Shown: positions 29,985-39,512, numbered from the stretch's first letter. The stretch: 64,000 nucleotides of DNA from Psychrobacter sanguinis (GCF_020736705.1 NZ_CP085990.1:1-64000), one strand, 5' to 3'. A program made the numbers and translations. The notes: generated by a model from the sequence alone, not told the origin.

Positions 29985-30674
29985 CTAGCTGACACTACAT
30001 TTAACTTTCTTACCCTTATTATTAACTTCCCAGCCATACTGGTTTATTAACTGACCTAACTTGGATTTCTGTGGAGTAATAATAGATAAAGTATAAGCCT
30101 GAGTTTGATATACGCTTGTAATCACATAAGTTTCAACTTGTGAACTCGCCACATATAAATCGTTTTTAGCAGCAGCTAAAGAACTAATATTTTTCGGTAA
30201 GACATAAGCCTTCTGAAAGTCTAGGGTCGCTCCAGATTCATAACTATAACCACCACTATTTTTATCAGTTTCGCTAACTGAAACCTCTTTGAAATTACAA
30301 TTACTCTTTAAGGGAACATTTCCTTTCAGTTTATCTAGTCTGACAAAAAGTGAATCCTCCGTATTGGCTGCGCCCCAAGTACGTGATTCTATTAAAGCGA
30401 CTTCAGGACTCTGCTTAGAGCCATAAAACGCGATGGTAGTATTTGGGTTTTCCTCACTTATAGTTTGAACCATTTTATAACGACCCTTATTTTGATCATC
30501 ACGTTCTAGCTTAGTAATATTTGGTAACTTAGCCAGATTACTCCAGGTCCAGTTAATATTGCGCAATTGATTAACTGTGGGTATAACTGGACGAGTATCA
30601 AACTCAGCAGGAATATTGGCTGCTAAACTTAAAGCTGGTAATAAAAACAGCGCTGATAATAGGTATTTTTTCAT
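29985..30674 (-). CDS. Secreted protein of unknown function
   Basis: This 229-residue protein has a clear signal peptide (MKKYLLSALFLLPALSLAA). Recognisable points are WTWSNLAKLPNITKLE, IAFYGSKQSPEV and SNCNFKEV, plus a C-terminal Cys (VKCSVS). The same pattern (WTWEQLAALPNVQEW, MAYGNKQQPKL, SNCDVEG) occurs in the truncated gene at 35676-36299, so the two are distant paralogues. I do not recognise the family. Expected location is the periplasm. Confidence 0.7.
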   Translation of the reverse strand: MKKYLLSALFLLPALSLAANIPAEFDTRPVIPTVNQLRNINWTWSNLAKLPNITKLERDDQNKGRYKMVQTISEENPNTTIAFYGSKQSPEVALIESRTWGAANTEDSLFVRLDKLKGNVPLKSNCNFKEVSVSETDKNSGGYSYESGATLDFQKAYVLPKNISSLAAAKNDLYVASSQVETYVITSVYQTQAYTLSIITPQKSKLGQLINQYGWEVNNKGKKVKCSVS

Positions 30675-31502
30675 AACATCCCTTTATTAGAAATTTAATT
30701 AGAAACTTAGATTATCGCTAGACCTAATCAGTAATATTTAAATTAGTAAAACAAAGATTTGAAATAAAAGCAGATCTCATAATTAGTAAATATAATCCAT
30801 CTTATACATCTGTGTATCAAATCTAAATAACAATATATCCTAAATCAACTTTTAAAAAAACCATCTTTTAACTTTATGCGACAGTAACTGTCGCTGATTT
30901 TACCATTTGAATTTAAGTGATTACTCTATTTATTGCTTATTAATCCTTAACTGTATCTTTTTATACTTATACTCTCAATATCCCTATATCATCATTAATA
31001 TCTGGTTTATACATACCTGCAGATGTCATGTTTATTACTATGGGGACTGGAAAATCTACTAGTTTAGTCTTAGGTGGCTCTAATATTTAACTGTCATTTC
31101 CTAACATTTGCATTTTCTCTGTTCTAATTTCGATAATGTACCGATTTTGACCAATTTGATCCTGCCACTTGAATTAGTTTCCAAATATAGTATTAGAAAG
31201 AAAGCATTCAGAAAATAAATTTAAATTACATTTTATATTTAAAAATACTTAAACAGTACTCCTTAACTTAATAAAAATATACCAATAAAGAATACTGAGA
31301 CAGTCATAGAATCAAAAAGAATCATTAAAAATATATGTTATATTTTTAAAACCATATTGTGATTGTGGTATTGCAGATCCATTGCAGAAAAAGAGTTTTG
31401 ACTCTAATTTTGTGTCCTTTTAACTCAGAGATTTCTCAACTAAATGACGTACAGATTATCGTACCGTTATTTGGAAACTCAAATTAAATTAAGGTGTACA
31501 GA
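30675..31502. other. AT-rich gene-free region
   Basis: About 830 bp with no ORF I trust. It holds a perfect 17-bp dyad at 30878-30894 and presumably the promoters of the divergent genes at 30674 (minus) and 31503 (plus). Confidence 0.6.
30878..30894. promoter_or_regulatory. Perfect 17-bp palindrome, operator-like
   Basis: GCGACAG-TAA-CTGTCGC is a perfect dyad with a 3-base centre inside otherwise AT-rich sequence. It is too short and lacks the T-run expected of a terminator. A dimeric repressor site is the likeliest reading; the protein is unknown. Confidence 0.4.
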
Positions 31503-31889
31503 ATGTCGTTATTAACATGGACTAAAGAAGATTTTGGAACTGGTGTTTTATTCGCAGATAATGAGCATAAAACAATTTTTGATTTAGTGAATAGAACAAA
31601 TGATGCTGTTGGCAAAAGCGATCAAAACAAAGCAAAATCGCTTTTAGCGGATTTGATTGATTATGTAACCATACATTTTCAATCTGAAGAACATCAAATG
31701 TTAAGAAAAGGCTTTAATGGATTAGAGAAGCATAAAGCATCTCATGCGAAATTTGTTGCAGATTGTCGTGAGCTTCAAGCAGAAGGAAAAACAGTTACTG
31801 AAAAAGAACTCAAAGATGCTGCCGACTGGTTTACTAAGCACATTGTTAATGAAGACAGATTATACGAATCTACTTTATCAATGGATTAA
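31503..31889 (+). CDS. Bacteriohemerythrin
   Basis: This 128-residue single-domain hemerythrin is predicted to bind O2 (or NO) at a non-haem di-iron centre in the cytosol. The ligand pattern is visible: DNEHK, HFQSEEHQML, HKASHAKF and HIVNED. I chose the ATG at 31503, with AAGG eight bases upstream, over the GTG at 31494. It stands alone with its own terminator at 31933-31970. A role in oxygen or NO handling would fit the nitrate-respiring host, but that is inference. Confidence 0.9.
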   Translation: MSLLTWTKEDFGTGVLFADNEHKTIFDLVNRTNDAVGKSDQNKAKSLLADLIDYVTIHFQSEEHQMLRKGFNGLEKHKASHAKFVADCRELQAEGKTVTEKELKDAADWFTKHIVNEDRLYESTLSMD

Positions 31890-31932
31890 AACTGTAATAT
31901 CTTCTAGTTATTAGAAATTGAATCACAAATTA

Positions 31933-31970
31933 AACCTCATAAGTTGGACACGACTTATGGGGTATTTTTT
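31933..31970 (+). terminator. Terminator of the bacteriohemerythrin gene
   Basis: ACCTCATAAGT pairs with ACTTATGGGGT, followed by ATTTTTT. The rest of the 31890-32242 spacer holds the start of the duplicated block and no gene. Confidence 0.75.
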
Positions 31971-32242
31971 ATGTATTACTCACTCTAGTTAACTCACTTT
32001 CTATAACTACAATTTCAAAAGTATTATCCCTTCATCTGTATTTACACGATTACATTTTTTACTTACAACACGCAACCTTTTTAACACACGTTAATTATAA
32101 ATCTCGATTTTCAAGGTGCTAATATAATTGAGTAATACTTAACTTAGATAACATAAACCACTGATTCTAATAATTTTCATCTTGTATTATCACAGCTTAT
32201 TGTTTATCTAGATTTTGCAATCTTTACTTAATTGGAGAAATT

Positions 32243-33406
32243 ATGCGTGCTTTAACCTACCACGGTGCTAAAGATGTGCGAGTGGACAATGTTCCAGAGC
32301 CTAAACTGCAAGAAAAAGATGATGTTATTTTACGTGTGACTGCGACTGCAATTTGTGGCTCAGATTTACACTTGTATCGTGGAAAAATGCCAGCAACCGA
32401 GGAAGGCGATATTTTCGGTCATGAGTTTATGGGTGTGGTAGAAGAAGTAGGCCCTGAAGTCACTGCTGTTAAGAAAGGCGACAGAGTCGTTATTCCTTTT
32501 GTTATCGCATGCGGTAACTGCTTTTTCTGTCAGCATGACCTAATGTCTGCTTGTGAGACAACAAATACAGGCCCAGGCGCTGCTATTAATAAAAAAATAA
32601 TTCCGCCACCGGCTGCTTTATTTGGTTTTAGCCACTTGTATGGTGGTATTCCTGGTGGGCAAGCAGAATTTGTACGAGTTCCTAAAGGCAATTTTAATCC
32701 GTTCAAAGTACCTGGCTCACTGTCAGATGAGAAGGTTTTATTTTTATCAGATATTTTACCGACTGCTTGGCAGGCCGTGACTAATGCCAATATTACTAAA
32801 GGTTCAACCGTAGCTATTTATGGTGCGGGTCCTGTGGGGTTATTATCAGCAGCTTGTGCCAAAATGTTGGGCGCTGAGCAGATTTTCGTGGTAGATCATA
32901 ATGACTACCGTTTGCAATATGCCAAAGATACCTATGGTGCTATTCCGGTTAATTTCGATAAGGTAGATGCTGCTGAATTTATTATTGAACAGACCAAAGG
33001 ACATCGCGGCGTTGACGGCGTTATTGATGCGATTGGCTTTGAAGCCAAAGGCAGTATGCTAGAAACAATAATGACCAATTTAAAAATTGAAGGGTCAAGT
33101 GGTGCAGCTTTACGTCAATGTATTGCAGCTGTACGTCGTGGCGGGGTCGTTAGTGTTCCGGGTGTATATGCAGGACCCATTCATGGTTTCTTATTTGGTG
33201 ATGCTTTTGATAAAGGACTTACTTTCAAAATGGGTCAAACCCATGTACACAAGTATTTACCACAATTATTAGAATATATTGAAAATGGTGATTTATCACC
33301 TGAAGCTATTATTACTCACCGTATGAATCTGTCTGACGCTGCCAAAGGTTATGAAATTTTCGAAAAGCATGAAGAAGAATGTCGTAAAGTCATTTTAACC
33401 CCTTAA
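32243..33406 (+). CDS. Zinc-dependent alcohol dehydrogenase (formaldehyde dehydrogenase-like), copy 2
   Basis: This 387-residue medium-chain dehydrogenase matches copy 1 at 19155-20318 apart from about six residues. All zinc and nucleotide-binding residues are kept ([28 protein letters not shown]). GGAG precedes the ATG by 7 bases. It lies 254 bp upstream of the DUF4142 gene. Retention of two intact copies suggests either dosage benefit or a recent event. The substrate remains unassigned; the long loop after the structural zinc (about residues 105-135) is of the glutathione-independent formaldehyde dehydrogenase type. Confidence 0.9.
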   Translation: MRALTYHGAKDVRVDNVPEPKLQEKDDVILRVTATAICGSDLHLYRGKMPATEEGDIFGHEFMGVVEEVGPEVTAVKKGDRVVIPFVIACGNCFFCQHDLMSACETTNTGPGAAINKKIIPPPAALFGFSHLYGGIPGGQAEFVRVPKGNFNPFKVPGSLSDEKVLFLSDILPTAWQAVTNANITKGSTVAIYGAGPVGLLSAACAKMLGAEQIFVVDHNDYRLQYAKDTYGAIPVNFDKVDAAEFIIEQTKGHRGVDGVIDAIGFEAKGSMLETIMTNLKIEGSSGAALRQCIAAVRRGGVVSVPGVYAGPIHGFLFGDAFDKGLTFKMGQTHVHKYLPQLLEYIENGDLSPEAIITHRMNLSDAAKGYEIFEKHEEECRKVILTP

Positions 33407-33660
33407 TTTTTCAAATTTACCCTTAACTTTTAATATTTAAGAGTTAAGTCATAGCTGCTTTAACGAGATTATCTTAAATAATGATTATCGCTAAACGCTA
33501 AAGTAGCTAGCAAAAAAATCTTTAATTTATTTTTATTTAAGCAATTTAGATAAGTAAGCTCTAGATTAATAAGCGATAAATAAAAAATCATCGCAACAAG
33601 GTAATTTATTTATTCTTCAAACCTTTTTTACTTTTAAATTTTAACTATGGAAACATTATA

Positions 33661-34248
33661 ATGAAATTATTATCAAAATCTGTATTAGGCGGCGTTGTAC
33701 TAAGTAGTGTAATCGGTCTGACTGCGTGTCAGAATATGTCTATGAATCCAAATCATACGGCTCATAATGGCAAAACGATGCCGGGGCAGCAAAATGTAGA
33801 GCGTTTAACCGATGGTCAGATCCTTAAAGTTTTAAGCACCGCCAATATGGGTGAGATTATGCAAGCAAATGCAGCTTTGCCTAAATTGCAAAATCCACAG
33901 GTACGTAGCTTTGCTCAAGGCATGATTAAACAACATGGTGCTAATGAACAAAAAGGACAAGCATTGGGCAACCGTCTGCAATTGGTTCCTCAGGTAAGCC
34001 ACACTAGCAATGCCTTACAAGCTGATAGTAACCAGATTGTGACTAAAATTAGCCAAGCCAATTCTGCATTAGATAAAGATTATATGATGAGTCAAATCAT
34101 GGTACACAGTAAAGTACTACAAACCATCGATACTCAGCTTCTACCTAATGCTAAAAATCCTGAATTACGCAACATGCTAGTAGAGACTCGTTCTGCAGTG
34201 GCCATGCACTTGAAAATGGCTGAACAAATCAAGTCGTCAATGCCTTAA
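33661..34248 (+). CDS. DUF4142 ferritin-like lipoprotein, copy 2
   Basis: This 195-residue lipoprotein (lipobox LTAC) has the same DUF4142 domain as copy 1. Differences are PGQQN for QGQQN, SALDK for SAVDK and a C-terminal Pro for Arg. This copy retains its native upstream region (33407-33660) and its terminator. GGAAACATT, the sequence duplicated by IS4 in the other copy, lies 4-12 bp before the ATG and includes the only purine-rich ribosome-binding candidate. DUF4142 proteins have no established biochemical activity. Confidence 0.88.
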   Translation: MKLLSKSVLGGVVLSSVIGLTACQNMSMNPNHTAHNGKTMPGQQNVERLTDGQILKVLSTANMGEIMQANAALPKLQNPQVRSFAQGMIKQHGANEQKGQALGNRLQLVPQVSHTSNALQADSNQIVTKISQANSALDKDYMMSQIMVHSKVLQTIDTQLLPNAKNPELRNMLVETRSAVAMHLKMAEQIKSSMP

Positions 34249-34306
34249 ATTGCTCGCAATTTAAATGAATTATAAAATTTAGATAGCGTATAAGTTAGTG
34301 TTTTTT

Positions 34307-34350
34307 AAAGCCATATGACTACTATTATTAGTTAGTCATATGGTTTTTTT
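34307..34350 (+). terminator. Terminator of DUF4142 copy 2
   Basis: AAAGCCATATGACTA pairs with TAGTCATATGGTTT, followed by a T run; it is the uninterrupted counterpart of 27507-27550. Confidence 0.8.
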
Positions 34351-34579
34351 GCGTCTGTAATATCAAGTTTAAAACGTAAGGCTATTTTAGGCAGCTGTTT
34401 AATATCGAAATACCCCCTCCTGGCTCTATCACAATGACCTCTGCTATAATCAAGAATGCTTAAATAATAAACTTATCGCCGTGCATAATGCACATCCTTA
34501 TTACACCCTATGTATTACTTAATACATATCAGACCAGCAGTCATTGCCAGTCTATTATAACAACGTAAGGCTAATCATA

Positions 34580-35575
34580 ATGACATCAGTAATTAGAGTC
34601 GCCATTGCCGGTTATGGCAATCTTGGTCGCGGAGCCCAAGCCGCCATCAAACAAAGTCCAGACATGCATTTAGTCGGTGTGTTTAGTCGCCGAGATCCTG
34701 CTTCTGTCACCTTGATTGACGATAGTGTCCCCGTTTATAGCATGGACGATATCGAAAAATACAAAGATGACGTAGATGTTTTGATCTTGTGTGGTGGCTC
34801 TAAGTCTGATTTACCGGAGCAAGGTCCTGTATTGGCGGGGCTATTTAATATCGTAGATAGCTTCGATACTCATGCCAAAATTCCTGAGTACTTTGCAGCT
34901 CTTGATGCCCCTGCAAAGAAAGCAGGCAAAATAGCCATGCTATCTGTGGGCTGGGACCCAGGCTTATTTTCTATCAACCGTTTATACGGTGAAGCCATTC
35001 TGCCGGTTGGCGAGACCTATACTTTCTGGGGTAAAGGCTTAAGTCAGGGGCATTCAGATGCGGTACGCCGCGTGGCGGGCGTTAAATCGGGTGTGCAATA
35101 TACTCTTCCTTCAGAAACGGCGATGGCACGGGTACGTAGTGGTGAACAGCCTGCACTCAGCACACGTGAGAAACACACGCGTGAATGCTACGTGGTATTA
35201 GAAGAAGGAGCGGATGCGCACACAGTACGCGAGGCTATCGTAACTATGCCAGATTACTTTGCGGACTATGACACCACGGTACATTTTATTGACCAACAAA
35301 CCTTTGAGCGTGAGCACCGTAAAATGCCGCATGGTGGTTTCGTCATTCGCAGTGGTGTAAGTGGTATCGATAATGAGCAACACAACCAAGTATTGGAGTT
35401 CTCATTAAATTTAGGCAGTAATCCTGAGTTTACCTCTAGTGTACTAGTGGCTTATGCTCGTGCCGCCTATAAGATGAATGTAGCGGGTGAAACAGGTGCG
35501 AAAACTGTACTTGATGTCGCCCCAAGTTTATTGTCGCCTAAGTCCCCTGCTCAGCTGCGTAAAGAACTGCTCTAA
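34580..35575 (+). CDS. ddh: meso-Diaminopimelate D-dehydrogenase
   Basis: This 331-residue NADP-dependent enzyme interconverts L-tetrahydrodipicolinate and meso-diaminopimelate, a one-step branch to lysine and peptidoglycan precursors. The N-terminal Rossmann motif is GYGNLGRG (11-18). Family hallmarks follow: VFSRRDP, LCGGSKSDLPEQGP, VDSFDTHAKIPEY, SVGWDPGLFS and LSQGHSDAVRRV. The start is the ATG at 34580, with AAGG ten bases upstream; an upstream TTG at 34544 adds 12 unlikely residues. It is monocistronic and ends at a strong terminator. Confidence 0.93.
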   Translation: MTSVIRVAIAGYGNLGRGAQAAIKQSPDMHLVGVFSRRDPASVTLIDDSVPVYSMDDIEKYKDDVDVLILCGGSKSDLPEQGPVLAGLFNIVDSFDTHAKIPEYFAALDAPAKKAGKIAMLSVGWDPGLFSINRLYGEAILPVGETYTFWGKGLSQGHSDAVRRVAGVKSGVQYTLPSETAMARVRSGEQPALSTREKHTRECYVVLEEGADAHTVREAIVTMPDYFADYDTTVHFIDQQTFEREHRKMPHGGFVIRSGVSGIDNEQHNQVLEFSLNLGSNPEFTSSVLVAYARAAYKMNVAGETGAKTVLDVAPSLLSPKSPAQLRKELL

Positions 35576-35607
35576 AACATCGGCTTAAATTAGCAAGATG
35601 CTAAAAT

Positions 35608-35650
35608 AAGAAACGCACGGGGTCATTAATCGTCCCGTGCGCTTCTTATT
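35608..35650 (+). terminator. Terminator of ddh
   Basis: GCACGGG pairs with CCCGTGC within a longer imperfect stem (AAGAAACGCACGGG / CCCGTGCGCTTCTT), followed by ATTTTTT. It may serve both strands. Confidence 0.8.
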
Positions 35651-35675
35651 TTTTAATACTACGCTGGAATACTAA

Positions 35676-36299
35676 CTACTTACCAAAAGTACAGACCACA
35701 TCATTATTATCCTGATCAATACTTTGAAGTTGTAAGTCAGCATATTGATACTGAGGTTTAAAAAACTCATCTAAACTTTCTGCAATACCATATTCTGCAG
35801 TAGTGCCGGCATTGCCTGACATAATAGCTTGATATATATAAAGTGGCTTAGCACACTTTTTCTGCCATTTATAGAATTTCTGATCAAACATCCCCTCTAC
35901 ATCACAGTTAGAATGGATATTTGTTAAATCTTTTTGATCAAAATAGTCATTAAGCTTATAGACACCGTTAAGCCCTTCGTCTTCCATAACTCCTTGACCT
36001 GAACTGAGAACAACAAGCTTTGGTTGCTGCTTGTTCCCATAAGCCATCATAGAGCCAGTTTCAGTTAAACCTGCATTAATTGAATAATTAGCATCACTAG
36101 GCATATATCCATTTTTTTGAGGAGTTTTGTTTCGCCATTCCTGTACATTTGGCAGAGCAGCCAATTGCTCCCAAGTCCACTTTTGACCCGGCTTTAAAGC
36201 TAAATAATTTGTAATCTCGGCAAACTTAGCGCTGCCTGCCGAGCTGCTATGGCGTTGATCCTGTAATTGTTGGTTGATCGCTTCTTCATCATACTCATT
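35676..36299 (-). pseudogene. Secreted-protein paralogue lacking its 5' end
   Basis: The frame is open from a TAG just above 36299, but no ATG, signal peptide or ribosome-binding site is present. It reads NEYDEEAINQQLQDQ, WTWEQLAALPNVQEW, MMAYGNKQQPKL, SNCDVEG and a C-terminal VVCTFGK. It is distantly similar to the protein at 29985-30674, which still has its signal peptide. A TTG at 36164 could start a 162-residue product, but this would cut the conserved WTW motif. It is most likely 5'-truncated at its junction with the dioxygenase gene next to it. Confidence 0.6.
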
Positions 36300-36309
36300 C
36301 TATAAATGA

Positions 36310-37284
36310 CTATAAGAGGTATCCATTCTTACCAGGAAAATCAGGAGCAAGCGTTCTAGCATTTGCCATTTTAAGCCATAATCTTACTAGCTTCCGGCGT
36401 TTATCGGCTTCAGGATAGTCCTCAAAAGATTGTCTTGAATGCATAACCACATAGTTATTACATAGCTGGATATCCCCAGGCTCAAGCATCATATCGAGTC
36501 TATACTCCGGACGATGGCTTATTTCATCAAATACATCTAAAGCCTCTATCTGAACACGAGACAGGGGAACATTCATCAACTCATGACCCGTTTCAATGTA
36601 CTTTCTTAGATAGCGACAAGCCAGCTTTCCTTCCCAATAACTAAACATTGGCGTTAGTCCAGGCCCCTCTTTGCCTAAATGATTTAAATAAGCGGGATGA
36701 TAGTAGTAGCCTAGGTATTGAGGATATTCTTCCAAAATAGTGTTATAAACAGCAGAAAAACTAACCAAACTACTCTCACCACCTATCATTGCTTTGCGTA
36801 TACAAAGCAGTCCCACAACATCTGATAAGTCGGCATGAAAAGGTAGGTTTTCATTGGTTTGATAAACTCGAGTCTGTTTATCATTGACATCACCAACATT
36901 CTCTACCAAGCCTAACAGCTGACCTCCTTTGTCTTGAACAACAGGGACACCTAAATACAGACCTAAAATATAAAAAATATCAATTAAATCTTGTTCGCTG
37001 TAAACAGAAGCATCAAGGCCTCTAATCACAATAAAGCCATAGCCATTTTCTAATTCCTCAGACACCTCATTTACCAGTGTCAAAAAGGCAGCATCATCAA
37101 TAGGTATATCACTTTTTTCAAAATTGGGGGCTTGTAGATTTTTAGCTTGAATGGTTTTAAGTGCGTTATCTAAAACGGATATTAAATGCTGGTCTAACCT
37201 TATAATCCAATCATCTTTATCGGCGATATCTTCACCTTTCCACGCGCATTTATCAGTGATTGGGCTTGTTAAGATAGTTTCCAT
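36310..37284 (-). CDS. TauD/TfdA-family Fe(II)/2-oxoglutarate dioxygenase
   Basis: This 324-residue member of the TauD/clavaminate synthase-like group hydroxylates an unknown small substrate using Fe(II), O2 and 2-oxoglutarate. The iron facial triad is H150 and D152 (LPFHADLSD) with H282 (VVMHSRQSFED). The 2-oxoglutarate-binding Arg is in RRKLVRLWL (R297-R301). The start is the ATG at 37284, with GGGAG a few bases upstream. It stands alone. The substrate cannot be inferred from the neighbours. Confidence 0.85.
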   Translation of the reverse strand: METILTSPITDKCAWKGEDIADKDDWIIRLDQHLISVLDNALKTIQAKNLQAPNFEKSDIPIDDAAFLTLVNEVSEELENGYGFIVIRGLDASVYSEQDLIDIFYILGLYLGVPVVQDKGGQLLGLVENVGDVNDKQTRVYQTNENLPFHADLSDVVGLLCIRKAMIGGESSLVSFSAVYNTILEEYPQYLGYYYHPAYLNHLGKEGPGLTPMFSYWEGKLACRYLRKYIETGHELMNVPLSRVQIEALDVFDEISHRPEYRLDMMLEPGDIQLCNNYVVMHSRQSFEDYPEADKRRKLVRLWLKMANARTLAPDFPGKNGYLL

Positions 37285-37575
37285 ATATCATCTCCCTTGC
37301 AAAAGAACCAGTGTTTTCATCGTGTTGAGGCTTATAACCAAATTGAGTTTATTTATATAATATTCTACAAATACGCCTGTCCTGTCATATGCAGATTTAA
37401 GAGTATTTGAAAACTATTTTTTTATCATACCCGATTGAAGATATAAGTCTAACTTAAAATTTAATTAACTCAGCAAACTATTTTTTATAGTTTTTAAAAT
37501 TAGCGCCATAAATAACTAAAAGCTGTTGCATATATTACTTAATAAAACCTGAATATAATTCATGATAATCAAAAT

Positions 37576-37604
37576 TTGACAAATTTTATATGAGTTGCTA
37601 CTAT
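37576..37604 (+). promoter_or_regulatory. Sigma-70-like promoter of the LRR gene
   Basis: A perfect -35 TTGACA (37576-37581) lies 17 bases before a -10 TACTAT (37599-37604). Transcription would start near 37611, giving a leader of about 130 nt. Confidence 0.6.
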
Positions 37605-37679
37605 AAAAAAACATCGTGGGTTTATGGCTACTTCCAGCGCGATGAAAAACAAAGACTGGTAAAACGCACAACTCCTTTT

Positions 37680-37724
37680 GCTCTGTAAGGTGACTGTGTC
37701 GTTTCTTTTTGGCACAGACAGAGC
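37680..37724 (+). promoter_or_regulatory. Leader hairpin just upstream of the LRR ribosome-binding site
   Basis: GCTCTGT (37680-37686) pairs with ACAGAGC (37718-37724) and CTGTG (37694-37698) with CACAG (37713-37717); a 7-base bulge separates the two left arms. The AGGAG ribosome-binding site (37728-37732) follows after 3 bases, so folding could affect translation. There is no T-run, which argues against a simple terminator. Confidence 0.45.
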
Positions 37725-37739
37725 AATAGGAGATTTTTT

Positions 37740-38624
37740 ATGTCTATAAATACTAAGTACGCTGAATATTGCAACCATCCTTTGTTTGAAGAGTGGATGC
37801 TAGAGATTTGGGATTGGGTGGATAACCATGATATTTCCAATAACTCTATTCCCTATGATCCGAAACAACTACTTGAACTTGAAAGCCTTGACTTGTCCTA
37901 TGGTAAATCAATTAAAGGCATCATGGAGAATAATGAAGTAGTCGGTGAAATCATACGAGAGTCTACTAAACCCTTACCAGCCGCTATCGGTAATTTAAAA
38001 AAGTTAAAATATTTAAGAATTATTGGCTTTGATGAATTACCAAAAGAGATAGCTGAATTAGATAATTTAGAAACCTTAGTTTGCTTAAGATGCTCTTTTA
38101 AACAGTTCCCAAAAGCACTATGTGGACTGAAAAACCTTAAATCATTGAATATTTTATGCAAAAGCTTAGAGACGCTTCCTGATGAATTCGGGAATTTATC
38201 TTCACTAACTACTTTTGATATGAGAGGCTCCCAAATTGAGTATTTGCCACAATCTATTGGCAATCTAACGAATTTAGAAGTTTTTCAGCTTGCTGCTAAT
38301 AAGAAATTAAAAGCCTTGCCTGATAGCATCGGAAAGCTAACCACTCTTAAGGTTTTAGAAATTCGAGCTTCTAATCTCACAACTTTACCCGAAAGTATTG
38401 GTAACTTAACTCAATTAAAACTTCTTGGTCTCTATGCAAATAATCTAAATGATCTGCCTAACAGTATTACTAACTTAAAAGCGTTAAAGCTTCTCGATGT
38501 TAGAGAAAATCCTTTATCAAACTTATCAGAGGCTTCGAAACAATTTTTGGCTGATCTTGGCGATAAGCTCTATACGCAGCCAGCTGAAACAACGACTCGT
38601 TTCCCAGCTCACTTTATTATGTAG
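37740..38624 (+). CDS. Leucine-rich-repeat protein
   Basis: This 294-residue protein has no signal peptide and at least seven LRRs of about 23 residues between residues 75 and 270 (LPAAIGNLKKLKYL, LPKEIAELDNLETL, LPDEFGNLSSLTTF, LPQSIGNLTNLEVF, LPDSIGKLTTLKVL, LPESIGNLTQLKLL, LPNSITNLKALKLL). These are of the bacterial IpaH/SDS22-like short type. The N-terminal 70 residues (EEWMLEIWDWVDNHD) are unassigned. It is probably a protein-interaction module in the cytosol, or an effector if a secretion route exists; nothing here decides that. AGGAG lies 7 bases before the ATG. Confidence 0.85.
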   Translation: MSINTKYAEYCNHPLFEEWMLEIWDWVDNHDISNNSIPYDPKQLLELESLDLSYGKSIKGIMENNEVVGEIIRESTKPLPAAIGNLKKLKYLRIIGFDELPKEIAELDNLETLVCLRCSFKQFPKALCGLKNLKSLNILCKSLETLPDEFGNLSSLTTFDMRGSQIEYLPQSIGNLTNLEVFQLAANKKLKALPDSIGKLTTLKVLEIRASNLTTLPESIGNLTQLKLLGLYANNLNDLPNSITNLKALKLLDVRENPLSNLSEASKQFLADLGDKLYTQPAETTTRFPAHFIM

Positions 38625-38682
38625 CAGATTTACTAGATACAGGTCTACTAGATAGAAAGTTAGACAACCCACTTTATTAAAA

Positions 38683-38712
38683 AAAGGCCGCAATAAAAAT
38701 ATTGCGGCCTTT
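38683..38712. terminator. Bidirectional terminator between LRR and GST genes
   Basis: AAAGGCCGCAAT pairs perfectly with ATTGCGGCCTTT around AAAAAT, with A and T runs on either side; it can serve both convergent genes. Confidence 0.85.
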
Positions 38713-38749
38713 AATATCAAATTATATAAAAGAAAGAAACTTCTTTTTT

Positions 38750-39394
38750 TTAATCCCCAAAAACCACCAACTCATCACCCTCTTCCCAAGGCTTAAATTT
38801 AGTCATTGCTTGCAAAAACAGTGGATGCTGAAGCCAATCTTGGTGCCAACGCTGTAAATTAGGGTAAGGCAAACCGTAGAAAGCCTCACGATCGACATGT
38901 GCAAACTGCCGCACAAAAGGCATAATACCAATATCAGTGACAGTCACCTTATCACCCAATAAATAAGCATGCTTTTCAAGTTGCTTTTCTAACCGTTGTA
39001 AAAATACCTCTCCCTGCTGACGATACTCTTCTGGGGTCATCTCTAAATGACGATCCGCGTATTTGTAACGATCGAGCCAGTATTTAAACTCATTATCATT
39101 TTGATCAATAAGCGCATTGGCTTCATTAATGACTGTCTTATCTAACAGGTTTTCAGGGTCATTTTGCTCAAGTGCCCAAAGCATAATCTCCCGACTTTGC
39201 TCAATCACAGTACCATCGATTAATTGCAATACTGGGACTGTACCTTTAGGGCTAATGTCCAACATTTGTGGAGGTTTGTTTTTCAGGACGACCTCACGCA
39301 GCTCGACCTGTTGTTCAGCAAACAACAGACCTAAACGAGCACGCATGGCATAAGGACAGCGGCGAAAAGAGTAAAGACACGGCAAGGTGGACAT
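38750..39394 (-). CDS. Glutathione S-transferase family protein
   Basis: This 214-residue protein has an N-terminal thioredoxin-fold domain with a CPYA motif (C13, in RRCPYAMRARL), the cis-Pro segment GTVPVL and the glutathione-contacting IEQSREIMLW, followed by an all-helical C-terminal domain from about residue 85. The CPYA and N-terminal Cys suggest an omega/glutaredoxin-2-like thiol transferase rather than a classical conjugating GST. It is monocistronic. Confidence 0.88.
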   Translation of the reverse strand: MSTLPCLYSFRRCPYAMRARLGLLFAEQQVELREVVLKNKPPQMLDISPKGTVPVLQLIDGTVIEQSREIMLWALEQNDPENLLDKTVINEANALIDQNDNEFKYWLDRYKYADRHLEMTPEEYRQQGEVFLQRLEKQLEKHAYLLGDKVTVTDIGIMPFVRQFAHVDREAFYGLPYPNLQRWHQDWLQHPLFLQAMTKFKPWEEGDELVVFGD

Positions 39395-39512
39395 AAGTAT
39401 TCAAAGTTCAATCAAAGACAATGGGTTTAGGTTGACGTTTTAAAGCCTAATGCCTGCAATGATACGTGAATAGCGAAATAAGGCAATTTTAATTGGGCTA
39501 ACATTGGGCTAA

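Larger units (their letters stand above)
32035..34375 (+). repeat. Intact copy of the duplicated adh-DUF4142 block
   Basis: This copy keeps the probable ancestral order: adh, spacer, DUF4142 gene, terminator, ending at AAAACGTA near 34375. The other copy lies in two pieces, 18910-20535 (inverted) and 26004-27578 (interrupted by IS5). Confidence 0.88.
37285..37739. other. Spacer with the promoter and leader of the LRR gene
   Basis: The 37285-37570 part is AT-rich and contains nothing I can name. The right part holds the promoter at 37576-37604 and the hairpin at 37680-37724. Confidence 0.6.

Noticed and set aside
37590..37688. A 32-codon leader peptide ORF ending in the LRR leader hairpin
   Set aside because: Its ATG lies upstream of the predicted transcription start (about 37611) and has no ribosome-binding site.
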